Assembly (NCBI GenBank): GCA_029934755.1 | Contig: JAOZLQ010000023.1 | Span: 1,756-19,825 of the forward strand | DNA: 18,070 nt | Direction of reading: 5' to 3' | DNA from: Desulfuromusa sp. | GTDB lineage: Bacteria > Desulfobacterota > Desulfuromonadia > Desulfuromonadales > Geopsychrobacteraceae | In this document: in pieces, positions 7,475 through 15,297 of the stretch | How positions within the stretch are numbered: the first letter of the stretch is position 1 | Layout of the letters: every line of letters starts with the position of its first letter | Made by a program: the position numbers and the translations under genes | Notes under the pieces: model-generated | Told to the model about the DNA's origin: nothing | Database searches by the model: none | The model's input: the letters and a program-made list of their open reading frames with translations, nothing else

Positions 7475-8335
7475 GTGGACAATGATTATTCACAGGAGTC
7501 AGTTGGCTGGCTGAAGCGTTTGCTGCGCAGGCTGAGCTATTGCCCTCAGGCTAATAGCGAAGAAGAACTGCAGGAATTGATTGATGCTTCTGAACAACAA
7601 GGGATTATAGATGAGGGTGAGGGGGAGATGCTCCAATCGATCCTTGAATTAGATGAGACCATTCTGCGTGAAATTATGATTCCTCGGACAGCTATGGTGT
7701 GTGTTGATTCTGAAGCTCCATTTGGAAATATCCTCAAGGCAATTCTCAGCTCAGGACATTCTCGCATTCCGGTTTATAAAAATAATATCGACAATATTAT
7801 TGGTCTGGTCTATGCCAAGGATCTGCTCCGTTACTGGGGTCGCCCCATCGATGCTATTACTCTGGACGAAATTATGCGTCCTCCCTATCTGGTTCCAGAA
7901 TCGAAACATGTGCGCGTTTTACTTAAAGAATTTCAGGAAACCTGTGTCCACATTGCCATCGTTATTGATGAATATGGTGGGACGTCAGGTTTGGTGACCA
8001 TTGAGGACCTGATCGAGGAAATTGTTGGGGAAATTCAGGACGAATATGATCGTGAGGAAGAATGGTTGCTGGAACAGTCTGATGGGACTCTCCTGGTTGA
8101 CGGTCGTCTGAATATTGAAGAATTTGAGGAATATTTCGGTATTGAAGTGGAACGGGAAAAGTTTGATACCGTTGGTGGTTATGTTGTGGAACAATATGGC
8201 AGGGTACCTGTTGTTGGTGAACAAGTCAGAGTGGGGAATTTTGACATGCTGATTGAGCAGGGTGATCAGCGTGCTGTCCGTCAGATCCGAATTGTCCCGC
8301 TTGCCGTGACTGGTACTCAAAGTGGTGAGCATTGA
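7475..8335 (+). CDS. corC: CBS-domain protein of the CorC/HlyC family (YbeX-like)
   Basis: A 286-residue soluble protein without the membrane (CNNM) domain, like Escherichia coli CorC/YbeX (about 292 residues). Residues about 62-190 are a CBS pair: MIPRTAMVCVD at 68-78, GHSRIPVYKNNIDNIIGLVY at 94-113, and IDEYGGTSGLVTIEDLIEEI at 164-183. Residues 197-276 form the C-terminal CorC_HlyC transporter-associated domain. The family has been tied to Mg/Co efflux and, for YbeX, to ribosome metabolism. The adenine-nucleotide-binding role of the CBS pair is family knowledge. The start is GTG at 7475 with AGGAG at 7458-7462, 12 bases upstream. It lies between ybeY and lnt exactly as in the Escherichia ybeZ-ybeY-ybeX-lnt cluster. 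Confidence 0.93.
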   Translation: MDNDYSQESVGWLKRLLRRLSYCPQANSEEELQELIDASEQQGIIDEGEGEMLQSILELDETILREIMIPRTAMVCVDSEAPFGNILKAILSSGHSRIPVYKNNIDNIIGLVYAKDLLRYWGRPIDAITLDEIMRPPYLVPESKHVRVLLKEFQETCVHIAIVIDEYGGTSGLVTIEDLIEEIVGEIQDEYDREEEWLLEQSDGTLLVDGRLNIEEFEEYFGIEVEREKFDTVGGYVVEQYGRVPVVGEQVRVGNFDMLIEQGDQRAVRQIRIVPLAVTGTQSGEH

Positions 8336-9867
8336 TGCGATTGGCAAAACCTGTTTGGAGCCTGATGGTCGCTGCCATCTCTGGCTTGTTGCTAGCAGCT
8401 TCATTCCCCCGTCCCGATCTTTTCCTTTTTGCCTGGGTGGCACTGGTTCCTCTACTGCTGGTTATGCGCCACCGTCCTTTTGTTTCTGGTTTTACGGCTG
8501 GGGTCGTTTTTTTTGCCACTGTTTTATATTGGTTGAATTTTGTGATGACCACTTACGGTGGTCTGCAACCAATTTTTTCCCTTCTTGCTTATTTCTTTTT
8601 GATCGTTTATCTCGCAGCCTATTTTGGCGTAGCGACGTGGTTCTCTTGCCAGCTTGAAGCAATCTTTAAAATTCCATATCTTCTGACTCTTCCCCCCCTA
8701 TGGGTCTCTCTGGAATATCTTCGTGGCGTGTTATTTACCGGGTTCCCCTGGGCAATTATTGGTTATTCGCAGCAGAATTTTTCTCTGGCAATTCAAAGTT
8801 CTGATGTCACCGGAGTTTACGGTGTCAGTTTGATGCTGGTAGTCGTCAATTGTGCTATCGCTGGCATTATTACAGCGCCGAAAAGCCGACTGGCATGGTT
8901 GGGCGTCGCTGCAACTATCATGATCTCAATCAGCCACTTCGGATATGGTATTTGGCGGGAGGGACAACCTCTTGAGCAACGAGCGGAACAATTGCAAGTT
9001 GCCCTTATTCAGGGAAACATTGAACAAGCGCAGAAATGGGCTCCAGATAATCGGCATTTGAGCATCGACCGCTATCAGAGTTTGTCGGCACAGGCAGCGG
9101 GAAATCAACCTGATTTGATTATTTGGCCGGAAGCGGCAACGCCATTTTTTCTACAGGATCAGTCCGAGTTAGCAGCACGGGTCAAACAGTTGCCCGTGCA
9201 ATTGGAAACATCCTTACTTATTGGCAGCCCAGCGTATCGGCAGTTGTCTCCCGATAAGTATGAATACTATAATAGTGCTTATCTTTTTTCTTCTGCAGGG
9301 GAGGAGCTGGGGCGCTCCGATAAAATTCATCTGGTTCCGTTTGGTGAGTACGTGCCCTTCGGAAGGCTATTGGCTTTTATCGATAAACTGGTGGTCGGAA
9401 TGGGCGATTTTTCACCCGGTCAGGTTCGGCCATTGCCGTTGAATGGGCATCACCTTGGGGTGCTGATTTGTTACGAGGCAATTTTCCCCCAATTGGCCCG
9501 TAAATATGTACAACAGGGGAGTGATTTGTTGGTTAATTTAACCAACGATGCCTGGTTTGGTCACTCATCGGCTCCTTATCAACATTTGGCAATGACTCGA
9601 TTTCGAGCGATTGAAAATCGTATTTGGATCGCCCGTGCTGCAAACACTGGGATTTCTGCACTGATTTCTCCTGCTGGTAATGTCACCTTGGCGGGGCCGA
9701 TTTTTGTACCGCTGCAATTGAGTGGAATGGTTGGATTGGGAGCTGAAACAACATTTTACACTCGATTTGGTGATATCTTTGCTTATATTTGCTTGGGAAT
9801 AAGTGGGGGATTTCTTACACTTCTTTTTTTGCGTCGCCAGAAAATATCGAAAGGTTCTACATCGTGA
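8335..9867 (+). CDS. lnt: Apolipoprotein N-acyltransferase
   Basis: A 510-residue inner-membrane enzyme that transfers an acyl chain from phospholipid to the N-terminal Cys of lipoproteins, the last step of triacylation. The N-terminal half has about six membrane helices between 10 and 203, and a last helix lies at about 478-498. In between is a periplasmic nitrilase-like domain with the Glu-Lys-Cys triad: E266 in IIWPEA, K330 in SDKIHLVPFGEYVPF, and C379 in GVLICYEAIFP. The ATG at 8335 overlaps the corC stop as TGATG and has GGTGAG at 8324-8329, five bases upstream. A TTG one codon earlier (8332) is also open but less likely. Its stop overlaps the kdsB start. Confidence 0.96.
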   Translation: MRLAKPVWSLMVAAISGLLLAASFPRPDLFLFAWVALVPLLLVMRHRPFVSGFTAGVVFFATVLYWLNFVMTTYGGLQPIFSLLAYFFLIVYLAAYFGVATWFSCQLEAIFKIPYLLTLPPLWVSLEYLRGVLFTGFPWAIIGYSQQNFSLAIQSSDVTGVYGVSLMLVVVNCAIAGIITAPKSRLAWLGVAATIMISISHFGYGIWREGQPLEQRAEQLQVALIQGNIEQAQKWAPDNRHLSIDRYQSLSAQAAGNQPDLIIWPEAATPFFLQDQSELAARVKQLPVQLETSLLIGSPAYRQLSPDKYEYYNSAYLFSSAGEELGRSDKIHLVPFGEYVPFGRLLAFIDKLVVGMGDFSPGQVRPLPLNGHHLGVLICYEAIFPQLARKYVQQGSDLLVNLTNDAWFGHSSAPYQHLAMTRFRAIENRIWIARAANTGISALISPAGNVTLAGPIFVPLQLSGMVGLGAETTFYTRFGDIFAYICLGISGGFLTLLFLRRQKISKGSTS

Positions 9868-10622
9868 AAGCAACAGCAATTATTCCTGCCCGTTATGGGT
9901 CGACCCGGTTTCCTGGCAAGCCTCTGGCAATGATTAATGGTTTGCCGATGATTCAACATGTTTACCAGCAAGTTGCTAAAGCAACAATGGTCGACCGGGT
10001 CATTGTTGCAACGGATGATGTGCGTATCGTTGCCGTAGTTGAAGGTTTCGGTGGCGATGTGATGTTGACTCGGGGCGATCATCCAACCGGTACAGATCGT
10101 TTGGCTGAAGTTGCAAAAAAAATTGATGCCGGGTTGATTGTCAATGTTCAGGGGGATGAACCACTTATCGATCCCCGGATGATTGATCAGGTGATAGCTC
10201 CGTTGATAAAAAACAGAGAAATTCACATGGGAACACTTGCCAGTAAAATTGATCAGATTGATGATTTTCATAATCCCAATGTCGTTAAAGTGGTCAAGGA
10301 TCAAGCTGGGTTTGCACTTTATTTTTCCCGTGCCCCGATACCTTGGCCACGCGATTTGAGCACTGATCAACTGACAAAAGCATTGCCGCAGTTGGGTTTG
10401 TTGCGCCATATTGGTCTTTATGTTTATCGACGAGAGCTTCTTTTGAATTACCCCTCCTGGCCGAAAACACCGTTGGAAAATCTCGAGAATCTGGAACAAT
10501 TGCGTGCCCTTGAACGAGGAATAAAACTGTACGTGGCGGAGACTGAGTTCAGTTGCCACGGAGTTGATACTCCGGCAGATCTTGAGCGCGTTTCCAGCCT
10601 GATGTCTGTAGAAAATCAATAA
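9864..10622 (+). CDS. kdsB: 3-deoxy-manno-octulosonate cytidylyltransferase (CMP-Kdo synthetase)
   Basis: A 252-residue cytoplasmic enzyme that activates Kdo with CTP to CMP-Kdo for the LPS inner core. Family length is about 250. Motifs seen: IIPARYGSTRFPGKPL at 6-21 (nucleotide-binding loop), ATDD at 49-52, VQGDEP at 95-100, SRAPIPWPRD at 155-164, RHIGLYVYRRE at 181-191, and GVDTPADLERV at 233-243. The GTG start at 9864 overlaps the lnt stop as GTGA, so translation is probably coupled; AAAGG lies ten bases upstream. The reading frame is open further upstream (to 9789), but that part is lnt sequence and does not resemble the family. It is the last gene of the first block, with its CTP supplier pyrG next. 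Confidence 0.96.
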   Translation: MKATAIIPARYGSTRFPGKPLAMINGLPMIQHVYQQVAKATMVDRVIVATDDVRIVAVVEGFGGDVMLTRGDHPTGTDRLAEVAKKIDAGLIVNVQGDEPLIDPRMIDQVIAPLIKNREIHMGTLASKIDQIDDFHNPNVVKVVKDQAGFALYFSRAPIPWPRDLSTDQLTKALPQLGLLRHIGLYVYRRELLLNYPSWPKTPLENLENLEQLRALERGIKLYVAETEFSCHGVDTPADLERVSSLMSVENQ

Positions 10623-10789
10623 TTAAAACGGGATGTTGCTCTATTTTGAAATATGGACGGTTTTTTGCATGTTCAGGGTTTCTTTCGCCCCTGTTTCTGT
10701 GTAGAATCAGCTATTCGTTAGGATTATAGTACCTTGCTGATCAATGCGGTGCTGAACCGCCGTTTATCGATGAAGGATGGATTGAGTAA
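10623..10789 (+). promoter_or_regulatory. Intergenic region before pyrG with hairpins and possible promoter
   Basis: This 167-bp gap is the largest within the rightward cluster. It holds a 5-bp inverted repeat, CAGGG (10674-10678) with CCCTG (10691-10695), followed by a T-rich stretch. This could be a weak terminator or attenuator. A second hairpin, GCGGT (10746-10750) with ACCGC (10756-10760), has a 5-base loop. TAGAAT (10704-10709) and TATAGT (10727-10732) are possible -10 elements, but neither has a convincing -35. AAGGA at 10773-10777 is a loosely spaced ribosome-binding site for pyrG. I infer a separate or boosted start of transcription for pyrG here; no riboswitch was recognised. Confidence 0.3.
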
Positions 10790-12394
10790 ATGAAGACAAA
10801 GTTTCTCTTTGTAACCGGTGGAGTGGTTTCTTCTCTCGGCAAAGGACTGGCCGCTGCTTCGATTGGAGCGCTGATGGAAGCTCGTGGATTGCGAGTTTCT
10901 ATGCAAAAAATGGATCCTTACATTAACGTTGATCCCGGGACCATGAGCCCTTTCCAGCATGGTGAAGTTTTTGTCACGGATGATGGTGCTGAAACCGATC
11001 TTGATCTGGGACATTATGAGCGCTATACCTCGGCGACATTATCGCGCAAATCAAATTTCACCACCGGCCAGGTTTACGATTCCGTTATCCGCAAAGAACG
11101 CCGTGGTGATTATCTCGGTGGAACAGTGCAGGTTATCCCACATATAACCAATGAAATTAAGCAGAAGATCCTCGAAAATGCCAAGGGGGTTGATATTGCA
11201 ATCATTGAAGTTGGTGGTACCGTCGGTGATATTGAATCCTTACCGTTTCTTGAGGCGATTCGCCAGTTTCGAGCCGATTGTGGACGAGATAATGTCCTCT
11301 ATCTCCACCTAACTCTGGTGCCCTATATAGCAACTGCGGGCGAACTGAAAACAAAGCCAACTCAACATAGCGTCAAGGATTTACGTGAGATCGGTATCCA
11401 GCCGGATATTCTATTGTGCCGTTGTGATCGTGAAATTCCACGCGATATGAAGTCGAAGATCTCCCTCTTCTGTAACGTACCGGAAGAGGCAGTTGTTACG
11501 GCTCGCGACGTTGAATCGATTTATGAAGTCCCAAAAGCTTTTCATGATCAGGGCTTAGATGAACGGATTGTTGAATATCTGAATATTTGGACTAAAGCTC
11601 CTGACCTATCTGTATGGGATCGAATTGTTGAGCGGGTTAAACACCCCAGTGGTGAAACAACCATAGCTATCGTCGGAAAATATGTTGGTTTGACTGAGAG
11701 TTATAAGTCGTTATCCGAGGCATTGACCCACGGTGGAATTGCCAATGATTGTCGTGTCAATTTGAAATATATTGATTCAGAAACATTGGAGCGCCACGGT
11801 GTCAACGGTACCTTCGACGATGTTGACGGTATTCTGGTCCCCGGGGGGTTTGGGGAGCGCGGTAGTGAAGGAAAAATTGCTGCGATACAATATGCTCGGG
11901 AAAATAAAATTCCATTTTTTGGGATTTGCCTGGGGTTGCAAATGGCTACAGTCGAGTTTTCACGCCATGTTTGCGCCATTGAAGAGGCTCATTCTTCTGA
12001 ATTTCACGAGACTGCGGCTAATCCGGTTATCCATATCATGGAAGGGCAGAAAAAGGTTAAAGGCAAGGGAGGAACTATGCGTTTAGGCGCTTATCCTTGT
12101 GATTTAGAAGAGGGTTCTCTGGCTCGTAGGATTTATGGGAAAGACCACATTTCCGAGCGACATCGGCATCGTTTTGAATTTAATAATGATTATCTGGAAA
12201 AGTTGAAAGCTGGCGGGTTAGTTTTATCAGGAATGAATTCTGAATTAAATTTGGTTGAAATTGTCGAATTAGCCGATCATCCCTGGTTCCTCGGCTGCCA
12301 ATTCCATCCCGAATTTAAATCACGACCGATGGAGCCGCATCCTCTGTTTGAATCTTTTGTCGGTGCTTGTCAGAAACAGCGCAAGGAGAAATAA
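10790..12394 (+). CDS. pyrG: CTP synthase
   Basis: A 534-residue cytoplasmic enzyme that makes CTP from UTP, ATP and glutamine; full family length. The synthetase domain (1-265) carries FVTGGVVSSLGKGL at 7-20, KMDPYINVDPGTMSPFQHGE at 40-59, D70 and E140 (Mg-ATP site), and LKTKPTQHSVKDLR at 186-199. The glutaminase domain (about 290-530) carries the catalytic C380 in GICLGLQ, plus H506 and E508 in FHPEF. A spread of Gly-rich loops (PGGFGERG at 351-358) completes it. It leads the pyrG-kdsA-kdsD-kdsC-lptCAB block. Its product CTP is the co-substrate of KdsB encoded just before it. Its last codons contain the kdsA ribosome-binding site. Confidence 0.98.
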   Translation: MKTKFLFVTGGVVSSLGKGLAAASIGALMEARGLRVSMQKMDPYINVDPGTMSPFQHGEVFVTDDGAETDLDLGHYERYTSATLSRKSNFTTGQVYDSVIRKERRGDYLGGTVQVIPHITNEIKQKILENAKGVDIAIIEVGGTVGDIESLPFLEAIRQFRADCGRDNVLYLHLTLVPYIATAGELKTKPTQHSVKDLREIGIQPDILLCRCDREIPRDMKSKISLFCNVPEEAVVTARDVESIYEVPKAFHDQGLDERIVEYLNIWTKAPDLSVWDRIVERVKHPSGETTIAIVGKYVGLTESYKSLSEALTHGGIANDCRVNLKYIDSETLERHGVNGTFDDVDGILVPGGFGERGSEGKIAAIQYARENKIPFFGICLGLQMATVEFSRHVCAIEEAHSSEFHETAANPVIHIMEGQKKVKGKGGTMRLGAYPCDLEEGSLARRIYGKDHISERHRHRFEFNNDYLEKLKAGGLVLSGMNSELNLVEIVELADHPWFLGCQFHPEFKSRPMEPHPLFESFVGACQKQRKEK

Positions 12395-13234
12395 ATGAAA
12401 CAGGTCAGCGTCGGTCCGGTCTCCTTTGGTGGTTCCAAACAGTTGGTTTTAATTGCCGGGCCTTGTGCAATCGAAGATGAAAATCTGACTTTACGGATAG
12501 CTGAAGGATTAAAAGAAATCACTCATACCCTTGGATGTGAGTTGATCTTTAAGGCTTCCTACGATAAGGCCAATCGAACCTCTGTCACTTCTTTTCGTGG
12601 CCTTGGTGTGGAGCGAGGTTTGCGCGTTCTGGAGCGGGTCAACAAAGACTTTGAACTGCCAATTATTTCTGATGTCCACGATGTCAGTCAGGTTGCCGCC
12701 GCCGCTGATGTTCTGGATATTCTCCAGATTCCGGCTTTTTTAAGTCGTCAGACCGATTTGTTGGTTGCTGCTGGTCATACGGGAAAACCGATTAATTTAA
12801 AAAAAGGACAATTTTTGGCTCCCTGGGATATTGAACATGGGGTTAAAAAAATTGCTTCAACTGGAAATGAGAATATTCTTTTGACGGAGCGTGGTGTTTC
12901 TTTCGGTTACAACAATCTTGTCGTTGATATGCGTTCCCTGGTGATTATGCGCGAGATGGGTTATCCGGTAATTTTTGATGCCACTCATTCGGTGCAGTTG
13001 CCCGGAGGAGCAGGAGGTTCATCTTCGGGACAACGGGAGTATGTTGGAGCTTTGTCACGAGCGGCCGCAGCGACAGGTATTGATGGTCTGTTCTGGGAAG
13101 TTCACGAAGATCCTGATCGGGCCCTTTGTGATGGAGCAAATTCATTGCCGCTGGCACAGGTTAAAACACTCCTCCAGCAGATTCTGGAATTTGATGCAAC
13201 CTTCAAACGGGGTAATGTCGGGAGAGAAAACTGA
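12395..13234 (+). CDS. kdsA: Kdo-8-phosphate synthase, metal-dependent class
   Basis: A 279-residue cytoplasmic aldolase-type TIM barrel that condenses phosphoenolpyruvate with arabinose-5-phosphate. Motifs seen: AGPCAIE at 21-27, KASYDKANRTS at 53-63, FRGLGVERG at 67-75, QIPAFLSRQTDLL at 111-123, GQFLAPWD at 138-145, and DATHSVQLPGG at 195-205. C24, H198, E235 and D246 match in order and spacing the metal ligands known in Aquifex KdsA (C11, H185, E222, D233), so this is the metal-requiring type, unlike the Escherichia enzyme with Asn in place of the Cys. The ATG follows the pyrG stop with no gap; AAGGAGA at 12383-12389 is a strong ribosome-binding site. Confidence 0.97.
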   Translation: MKQVSVGPVSFGGSKQLVLIAGPCAIEDENLTLRIAEGLKEITHTLGCELIFKASYDKANRTSVTSFRGLGVERGLRVLERVNKDFELPIISDVHDVSQVAAAADVLDILQIPAFLSRQTDLLVAAGHTGKPINLKKGQFLAPWDIEHGVKKIASTGNENILLTERGVSFGYNNLVVDMRSLVIMREMGYPVIFDATHSVQLPGGAGGSSSGQREYVGALSRAAAATGIDGLFWEVHEDPDRALCDGANSLPLAQVKTLLQQILEFDATFKRGNVGREN

Positions 13235-14196
13235 TGGTTAAAACAGCAAAGCGAGTTTTGCAGATTGAGGCAGATGCTGTTTTAGCGTTGCAGACCCGGA
13301 TTGGTGATGCCTTTTCACAGGCAGTCAAGATGATTTTAGATTGCCAGGGAAAAGTTGTCGTGACCGGGATGGGCAAGTCAGGACTGATTTGCCAGAAGAT
13401 TGCGGCAACGATGGCTTCCACTGGAACTCCGACATTTTTCCTCCATCCCGCTGAAGGAATCCATGGTGACCTTGGAATGCTATCAAGGGGTGATGTTGTT
13501 ATTGCCGTTTCCTATTCAGGTGAAACCGAAGAGGTCAGCCGGATTCTTCCAGTTATCAAACGGATGGGATTGCCTTTGATCACAATTTCGGGAAATCCGC
13601 AGAGTACTTTGGGAATTGCTGGAGATGTTCATCTTGATGTCAGTGTTGCTGAAGAGGCTTGTCCTTTAGGATTGGTTCCGACTGCAAGCACAACAGCGAC
13701 TCTTGCCATGGGTGATGCATTGGCGGTTGTGTTACTGAATGAGCGAGGATTTAAGGCGGAAGATTTTGCCCTTTTTCACCCCGGGGGAGCCTTGGGGAAA
13801 AAGCTACTGTTGCGCGTTGAAGATCTGATGCATGTGGATGATGAAATCCCGCTAGTGGCACCAGAGACCCTGTTGCGTGACGCTTTGTTTGAAATTACCA
13901 GCAAGAAGTTGGGAGTCACTGGTATCGTTGATAGTCAGGGAGCTTTAGCCGGAGTTTTTACTGACGGTGATTTGCGTCGCATTATGGAATTGGGATTGGA
14001 AAGTTTACAACAACCAATTCATCAAGTGATGTCAACTGCACCAAAACGAATACTACGCAAGAACTTGGCAGCAAAGGCATTGCAAGTCATGGAATCTCAT
14101 TCGATTACATCGTTGTTTGTTTTTGCCGATGAGCAAGGGAAAGTGCCGGTTGGTATTGTCCATCTGCACGATTTGCTTAAATCAGGGGTCGTTTAA
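13234..14196 (+). CDS. kdsD: Arabinose-5-phosphate isomerase (KpsF/GutQ family)
   Basis: A 320-residue cytoplasmic enzyme that converts ribulose-5-phosphate to arabinose-5-phosphate, the first committed step to Kdo. The SIS sugar-isomerase domain is at about 38-180: VTGMGKSGLICQKIAATMAS at 43-62, HPAEGIHGDLGML at 71-83, SYSGETEE at 93-100, and PTASTTATLAMGDALA at 149-164. After FHPGGALGKK at 181-190 come two CBS domains (about 196-255 and 262-320), the standard KdsD layout. The ATG overlaps the kdsA stop by one base (TGATG), with GGAGAG at 13221-13226 as ribosome-binding site. It is the partner that feeds KdsA. Confidence 0.96.
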   Translation: MVKTAKRVLQIEADAVLALQTRIGDAFSQAVKMILDCQGKVVVTGMGKSGLICQKIAATMASTGTPTFFLHPAEGIHGDLGMLSRGDVVIAVSYSGETEEVSRILPVIKRMGLPLITISGNPQSTLGIAGDVHLDVSVAEEACPLGLVPTASTTATLAMGDALAVVLLNERGFKAEDFALFHPGGALGKKLLLRVEDLMHVDDEIPLVAPETLLRDALFEITSKKLGVTGIVDSQGALAGVFTDGDLRRIMELGLESLQQPIHQVMSTAPKRILRKNLAAKALQVMESHSITSLFVFADEQGKVPVGIVHLHDLLKSGVV

Positions 14197-14720
14197 TGCA
14201 GGATAAACTGGCTAAAATAAAATTGCTGTTGCTTGATGTTGACGGTGTTCTAACGGATGGCCGGATTATTTATGACAGTCATGGCAATGAGTTGAAGGCT
14301 TTTGATGTTAAGGATGGTCATGGGCTCAAGATGCTCCAACGTGCAGGGATTACAATTGGTATTATCACCGGGCGATCATCGGCAGTGGTTGGTCGACGGG
14401 CTGCAGAATTGGGAATTGAAATCCTCTATCAGGGTGCTTTGCAAAAGCTGGAGCCTTATCTGGAGATTCTTTCCACACAGGGATTAATAGATGAGCAGGT
14501 AGCTTATGTTGGTGATGACATCATCGACCTGCCAATTTTGCGTCGGGTAGGATTTAGTGCAACTGTTTCTGATGCTGTCCCTGATGTTCTTCCTTTGGTC
14601 GATTACGTGGCATCTCGTCCAGGTGGTCGCGGCGCAGTCAGGGAAGTTTGTGATCTACTGTTGCGAGCCTCTGGTCAATGGGATGACCTGACAGGGCGTT
14701 ATTTTAGAGCGAACCAGTAG
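14196..14720 (+). CDS. kdsC: Kdo-8-phosphate phosphatase (HAD superfamily)
   Basis: A 174-residue cytoplasmic C0-type HAD phosphatase that removes phosphate from Kdo-8-phosphate to give Kdo. The catalytic aspartates are D14 and D16 in LLDVDGVLTDG. The other motifs are TGR at 58-60, K84 in QGALQKLEP, and YVGDDIIDLPIL at 104-115. GGRGAVREVCD at 143-153 is a typical C-terminal segment of tetrameric KdsC. The length is normal. The ATG overlaps the kdsD stop by one base (TAATG), so the two are very likely translated together. lptC follows after 7 bases. Confidence 0.96.
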   Translation: MQDKLAKIKLLLLDVDGVLTDGRIIYDSHGNELKAFDVKDGHGLKMLQRAGITIGIITGRSSAVVGRRAAELGIEILYQGALQKLEPYLEILSTQGLIDEQVAYVGDDIIDLPILRRVGFSATVSDAVPDVLPLVDYVASRPGGRGAVREVCDLLLRASGQWDDLTGRYFRANQ

Positions 14721-14727
14721 GGAACGG

Positions 14728-15297
14728 GTGTTTAATTTGCGGCGCTTGTTGGCTCTTCTGATCCTGATTTCTATTGTTGCGTTGGCGACGGTTGTCATTC
14801 GACATCTGCAGCAGCAGAGTCCTGAAGAGATTCTCAGCATGTTGCCGGAAGATATTGACCTTGCACTGGAAGATCTCCACTATACTCAGAACGAGGGAGG
14901 TCAGAAACGCTGGACTCTTGATGCCGATAAAGCTGAATATCAACGCGATAGTAGTTTAGCAACGCTTGAAAATGTCAAGTTGCTGTTCTACCAAACGGGG
15001 GAGTTTGGTGATATCAACCTCAGGGCTGATCAGGGGCAGTTAGAACAGGAGACGCGTCAGATTGATATCTGGGGAAACGTGATCCTGAATACCGAGCGGG
15101 ATGAACAGTTTTTTACCGAACGGTTGCACTATGATGACCAGATTCGCCAATTGAGTACGGCAGATCCCATTCGGTTTCTTTCTCCTCAAATGGAGTTGAC
15201 CGGAACAGGGTTGCAAATTGATATTGATCAGGGTCGTATGTTGGTAAAAGATAATGTCTGGATGATGTTGTATCCAGCGAACAGTGAGAAAAAATAA
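14728..15297 (+). CDS. lptC: LPS export protein LptC
   Basis: A 189-residue bitopic inner-membrane protein. One N-terminal membrane helix (about 6-26, LLALLILISIVALATVVI) anchors a periplasmic LptC/YrbK beta-jellyroll domain, seen as alternating strands such as RWTLDADKAEY at 61-71 and NLRADQGQLEQETRQIDIWG at 97-116. LptC passes LPS from the LptBFG transporter to LptA. The start is GTG at 14728, seven bases after the kdsC stop, with AGGGA partly inside that stop as ribosome-binding site. Sequence conservation in this family is low, so the call leans on length, topology and its place directly before lptA and lptB, the same order as in Escherichia coli. Confidence 0.88.
   Translation: MFNLRRLLALLILISIVALATVVIRHLQQQSPEEILSMLPEDIDLALEDLHYTQNEGGQKRWTLDADKAEYQRDSSLATLENVKLLFYQTGEFGDINLRADQGQLEQETRQIDIWGNVILNTERDEQFFTERLHYDDQIRQLSTADPIRFLSPQMELTGTGLQIDIDQGRMLVKDNVWMMLYPANSEKK

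Noticed and set aside
8332..8334. TTG as start of lnt.
   Set aside because: The ATG one codon later has better spacing to GGTGAG and forms the usual TGATG overlap.
7985..8443. A 152-codon minus-strand open frame across the corC/lnt junction.
   Set aside because: Composition is unlike the real genes, there is no motif, and it overlaps two well-supported genes.
9789..9863. Upstream extension of kdsB by 25 codons.
   Set aside because: The extra part encodes the lnt C-terminus in another frame and does not resemble KdsB; the GTG at 9864 gives the exact family N-terminus.
9783..10619. A 278-codon open frame on the minus strand covering kdsB.
   Set aside because: Its product is rich in His, Asn, Gln and Cys, has no recognisable motif, and lies fully antisense to a clear KdsB with all its motifs. 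It is a frame shadow.
10674..10695. Firm rho-independent terminator after kdsB.
   Set aside because: The stem is only 5 bp with a 12-base loop and an interrupted T-run, so it is mentioned only as a weak possibility.
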